Shown: one piece after another, positions 7,413 through 10,547 of the stretch
Numbering within the stretch: the stretch's first letter is position 1
Layout: each line of letters starts with the position of its first letter
NCBI GenBank assembly: GCA_036939755.1
Contig: JALLAZ010002225.1
Coordinates: forward strand, 1 to 10,547
Direction of reading: 5' to 3'
Origin: Stephanodiscus triporus
Taxonomy: Eukaryota; Bacillariophyta; Thalassiosirophyceae; Thalassiosirales; Thalassiosiraceae
Length of the DNA: 10,547 nucleotides
The notes under the pieces: model-generated
Database searches by the model: none
Seen by the model: only the letters and a program-made list of their open reading frames with translations
Told to the model about the DNA's origin: nothing
Made by a program: the position numbers and the translations under genes

Positions 7413-8866
7413 ATGGCAAAGAGGAAGCAGCGTCGCCCCCCCCCCTTCGCCTCCTCCTCCTCGTCATCGTCGTCATCCTCGGCGGCGGCCCGAACGTCGC
7501 CGACGACGCTCCCGACGGCCGTCGCCGCCCGTCGACGACGCGTCCCGTCGACGTCGTCGTCGCTCCTTCTGACGACGACGGCGTTCCTCCTCCTATCGTT
7601 CCTGCCGCGCGTCGACGGGGCCGCGAGGGAGGACGCGGTCCGGGGTAGACGAACGATCGAGATCCGACGGGAGGTCGTTGGGGCAGCATCGTGCGATCGG
7701 CCCACGCACGAGCAAGAGGACGATGCGCGCACGAGCGTCGGGCCGTCGGGGGCGAGGGACGTCCTCCGCGCGTCGGCGGAGTCGAGAGGCGGCGGACGCG
7801 ACCACGTCGAGGAGGAGGGGACGAGGCCGTTTCAACGTGGCAGAGGCAAGATGGCCGGAAAATGGGGCATCGTCGCGCGGCGTCGCATCATTCACCGAGG
7901 GGGCAACGTCGATGATGACAACGGTCGACATCAGCTGCACGGTGCGGTGCCACCGAAGGACGAGCCAATTATTTCACCCTCCCTCCTGGCATGCGATTGG
8001 TGAGTCTAAATTTAAGTTCCGCGTCGTCCACGTCAAACGCACGTTCAAGTCCATGTCATTGACTGTGCAATATTATTTCACTCCCATGCGCAGGTCAGAC
8101 ATGAAAGGCGAGATAAAGAAATGCCTCGACGCGGGGTGTCCATGGCTGCACGTAGATGTATTCGATGGCGTATTCCTTGACTCGCCAAATGCGCTGACTT
8201 TTGGCCCTCAAATGGTCGGCAGCATACGCAAACGATTCGCGGATCCCGTGTTGGACGTGCATTTATGCGTCGACCGTCCCCAGAGGTACGCCCGGCCCAT
8301 GGCCGACGCGGGCGCCACTCGGATCATTTTTCAGTGGGAGGCCATGGGGGACGGGAACGACGGAGGAGACGAGCTCGACGATGCATTGAGCTCGGCCATC
8401 GCATTCGCGAAGGACATAACTTCGTTGGGGATGGCCTGTGGCGTATCAATCAATCCCGAAACAGACGTCGCGACCATTTTTCCATTGCTCGACACCGGCA
8501 TGCTAGATCTCGTTGACGTCCTTGCGGTGGAACCTGGTTTTGGTGGCCAGCAGTTCAACCACGTGGCGATTCAAAAGATTGAATCGCTTCGACAGTACAG
8601 AGACCAGAGCTTGAGCCCCCGAGGGATAGATTTGAAGATCCTTGTCGATGGTGGCGTCAATAATAGCACCAGCTCGGTAGTGACTGATGCAGGTGCGGAT
8701 ATCTTAGTAGCAGGTGAGTTTGAATCCACAATTGATGTTTACTTACACATCATTTGTTCTGATCTGTCATGTCATTCCATCTTTTTCCCACAACGGATCA
8801 CACAAAGGGACTGCATTATTCCGGCACCCTCGAGGATTTGAAGCGGCGGTGAAAGAACTTCGTTGA
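7413..8866 (+). CDS. Ribulose-phosphate 3-epimerase-like protein with long leader
   Basis: Three exons (7413-7999, 8094-8713, 8808-8866; GT-AG introns) join into 421 residues. The family barrel starts at IISPSLLACDW (186-196) and runs to the end, the usual size for this enzyme of about 220-230 residues. The metal ligands are all present: H215 and D217 (WLHVDVFDG), H252 (DVHLCV) and D381 (LVDGG), where D217 and D381 are also the acid-base pair. VEPGFGGQ (341-348) binds phosphate. In the Calvin and pentose phosphate pathways this enzyme interconverts ribulose-5-P and xylulose-5-P. Three methionines that line the active site in well-studied members are replaced here (F219, C254, A340), and the usual FHxEA is FQWEA. 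The 185-residue leader has a Ser run, an Arg cluster and a hydrophobic segment (about 51-64), so an ER or plastid route is possible, but no clear ASAF-type cleavage motif is seen. The start has a good context (AACATGG). A second ATG at 7851 would drop the leader. Confidence 0.9.
7436..7445. repeat. C10 run near the epimerase-like start codon
   Basis: Ten C in a row lie 20 bases after the start of the A of the ATG and encode part of the Arg-Pro-rich start of the leader. It is followed by TCC/TCG repeats encoding a Ser run. A length change of one base would shift the frame of the leader and block production of the epimerase domain from the first ATG. Confidence 0.8.
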
Positions 8867-9690
8867 CCTTTAGAGTTGATGAGATAGCCCCTTAAATCCA
8901 GAAGTGTTTAATGAGCAAGATAACAGCTACTAGAAACATACGCAAACCGATTTTTGATCTGTCGTAATTTCTGCATCGAACCATCACAGATTATCTCTGC
9001 TAAGTAGGTCCATGGCCCAAGTCCCCCCCCCCCCCAACGTGGGCCTTGCACGTGAGCACAATCATCATGCAACGTGTCCGTTTCGGTGAAATTTCTTCAC
9101 TTTTCCTTCCTCTGCGAGAGTTTCTGCGTCTAACTCGACAAAGGTTCAGGCGCGGCCGTCCTCGACAGCGAAACATCGAACAACCTGACCGCCATGGCAT
9201 CGGGGAATCGACAATGAGTATGGAAGCCCCCAAAAATAAAAACTCGTGCGACACGAAGAGAGCACAACCCTCGTTAGATTGCCCCCACACCTCCCGCCTT
9301 GGGCACTTCCAGTTTTCCCCTCAAGACAAAAATTGGCCCGTCCATCGCGGGGGGAGCCGCGCGGGGATGTGGTCCGTGAGCTCTATCACGATCATGATTT
9401 GTGTCAGGCAAGGTCAAGATCGTGTTCAGATCAAAGTAGTACAGAAGCTCGACACTGCCGCAGTCGGTACCGGATATCTCGGCCACCCGGAGCACTCTCT
9501 CCCGGATGCAGGACCACCGCCGCCACTGCCACCACCTCAATATAAAATAAAATAAAATCGTTGGATGGATTTGAGAGTTGATAAGAACTAATTTTGTCAA
9601 ATGACTGAGGTATAGTTTTAGATGGTGTGATCATTCCGAATCAACCGCACCTCGACCCAAATGCTATGATGGCATGACTGATATTGTTTC
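8867..9690. other. Region without a confident gene downstream of the epimerase-like gene
   Basis: This holds the 3' flank of the epimerase-like gene and a C13 run at 9023-9035. Frames of 96-169 codons are open at about 9000-9600 on both strands, but none shows a known domain or a convincing start. The minus-strand frame at 9274-9600 has a compact hydrophobic patch (VELLYYFDLNTILTL) that looks protein-like but could not be placed in a family. Confidence 0.45.
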
Positions 9691-9696
9691 GAGGTC

Positions 9697-9747
9697 GCAC
9701 ACACCGATATCCCCGCCCCCTCTGGCAATGGCACCCATGGTCGTGGC
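9697..9747 (-). repeat. Tandem coding-like segment, downstream degenerate copy
   Basis: The minus-strand translation reads TTMGAIARGGGDIGVC, which closely parallels the copy at 9886-9936. It is about three quarters identical to that copy in DNA over 51 bases by hand alignment without gaps. It sits directly after the TAA at 9748-9750 of the upstream minus-strand frame, in the same frame, and ends at a TAG soon after. It looks like a decayed duplicate. Confidence 0.5.
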
Positions 9748-9978
9748 TTAGCGTCTTGCAAAGTGAATGGACTTGTAAATCCAGGCACTGATATCATCTT
9801 CGTCGGGATAATTTAAGAAGGTTGCAAATGGATGAAGGGAGGATGATTGATGAGCAGCGGCAAGGCTGATGTACGTTTGCGGATTGCACACGCTGATTTC
9901 CCCGCCCCCACTTGTGATGTCACCCACGGTTGCGGAATTGCAGCCCTTGGGGGGCTGGGCCCCAATCGCTAACAACAA
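9748..9978 (-). pseudogene. Unrecognised minus-strand coding-like segment (possible terminal exon or remnant)
   Basis: A 76-codon frame contains TVGDITSGGGEISVC and ends with an aromatic and acidic tail (NYPDEDDISAWIYKSIHFAR). The first part is duplicated 189 bases further along the minus strand in the same frame. No family is recognised. No good start context or upstream exon is visible: the first ATG is at 9976-9978, and stops lie just upstream. It may be a last exon, a remnant, or a repeat element with coding ancestry. Confidence 0.3.
9886..9936 (-). repeat. Tandem coding-like segment, upstream copy
   Basis: This is the partner of the copy at 9697-9747, exactly 189 bases (63 codons) away. 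Differences between the copies fall often at third codon positions in the minus-strand frame, and about half of the residues are identical (the shared core is GGG-(D/E)-I-x-VC). That pattern suggests the copies diverged partly under protein-level constraint. Confidence 0.5.
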
Positions 9979-10547
9979 CTATCACAAACCATGGCTGCCA
10001 CTGGCGGAAATTGGTCCGTAGCAAAAACGAGAAGTGGGGATGTACGTACGATCCGCCTTTCTTGCGATTCTCTTGTGCCGCATTATGCTTAAACCGCGTG
10101 TTCTACAGTGGGCTTCACGAAAAAAAGGATCATGCAATCTTGAATTCCTACGTAGCTAGTACCACAGGTGAAGACTTCTTTCCCTAATCGGGACTCTTTT
10201 GGGACGGCACCGCCATTCGTATGTCTTGCTCTCACCGTGGTAAAATTTCCGATGAATGAGGGCGGTGATGACCTCACTCAACGAGTTCATTTCTTTGATT
10301 CTTGCACACCTAAAATGCCCAATCAGCTCAAAATACCCTACACGATCGATTAGGCCTGTTAGGTTTGCGAGGAATCATCATGCCATCTAATAGCAACTGG
10401 AAAACACAAGCATGACGCACCGACAATGCGCCATGCCTTTAAATAGCTTCTAAATAGTAAAAACAATTATATGCTCTAGATTTAATGACATAGACTTGTC
10501 CCGCAGCATGTTGGCTAATTGCTGTATGTGGCGGTGCCGGGGGGGGG
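9979..10547. other. Right flank without a confident gene; ends in a G run
   Basis: No gene is firmly supported. A two-exon small frame (9991-10041 and 10168-10353, plus strand) can be drawn with GT-AG borders, but it has no recognisable domain. The last nine bases (10539-10547) are all G, so the window stops inside a homopolymer, which may mark an assembly break. Confidence 0.4.

Noticed and set aside
9274..9600. Minus-strand frame with VELLYYFDLNTILTL, considered as a NuoC-like fragment
   Set aside because: The likeness is confined to a few residues, the following conserved parts of that family are missing, and a nuclear eukaryotic context makes it unlikely.

Overview
The window looks like nuclear DNA of a unicellular eukaryote, most likely a diatom or another stramenopile. 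Two genes are split by short GT-AG introns of about 80-110 bases with GTGAGT or GTAAGT donors. Their products are a ferric reductase-type flavocytochrome with a secretory signal and a divergent ribulose-phosphate 3-epimerase with an N-terminal leader. The organism assignment is an inference from gene content and intron style, not something read directly.

Layout. Bases 1-205 may carry the 3' end of a gene entering from the left (weak). Bases 206-1165 are gene-poor and partly AT-rich. Bases 1166-4963 hold a seven-exon gene for a 1029-residue ferric reductase/NADPH oxidase-like membrane protein. It has a long extracytoplasmic N-terminal part made of His-Pro repeats, a poly-Thr stretch and a duplicated acidic domain. 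Bases 4964-5516 are intergenic and contain what looks like a stranded last exon of a short-chain dehydrogenase. Bases 5517-7205 (minus strand) encode an intronless, GC-rich, bacterial-like GT4 glycosyltransferase interrupted by low-complexity runs, including one encoded by a 46-base homopolymer. A short divergent promoter region (about 7206-7412) separates it from a three-exon ribulose-phosphate 3-epimerase-like gene (7413-8866, plus strand). Bases 8867-10547 carry no confident gene. They contain a C13 run and two in-frame tandem copies of a decayed coding-like segment on the minus strand, and the window ends inside a G run.

How the genes relate. No operon or dedicated pathway is visible. The glycosyltransferase and epimerase genes are head to head and may share a promoter. 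The ferric reductase is convergent with the glycosyltransferase. From about 5.7 to 7.9 kb the DNA is much richer in G+C and in GAC/GTC triplet runs than the flanks, and the right edge of this zone falls inside the epimerase gene, near the end of its first exon. I found no RNA gene, intact mobile element or CRISPR array.
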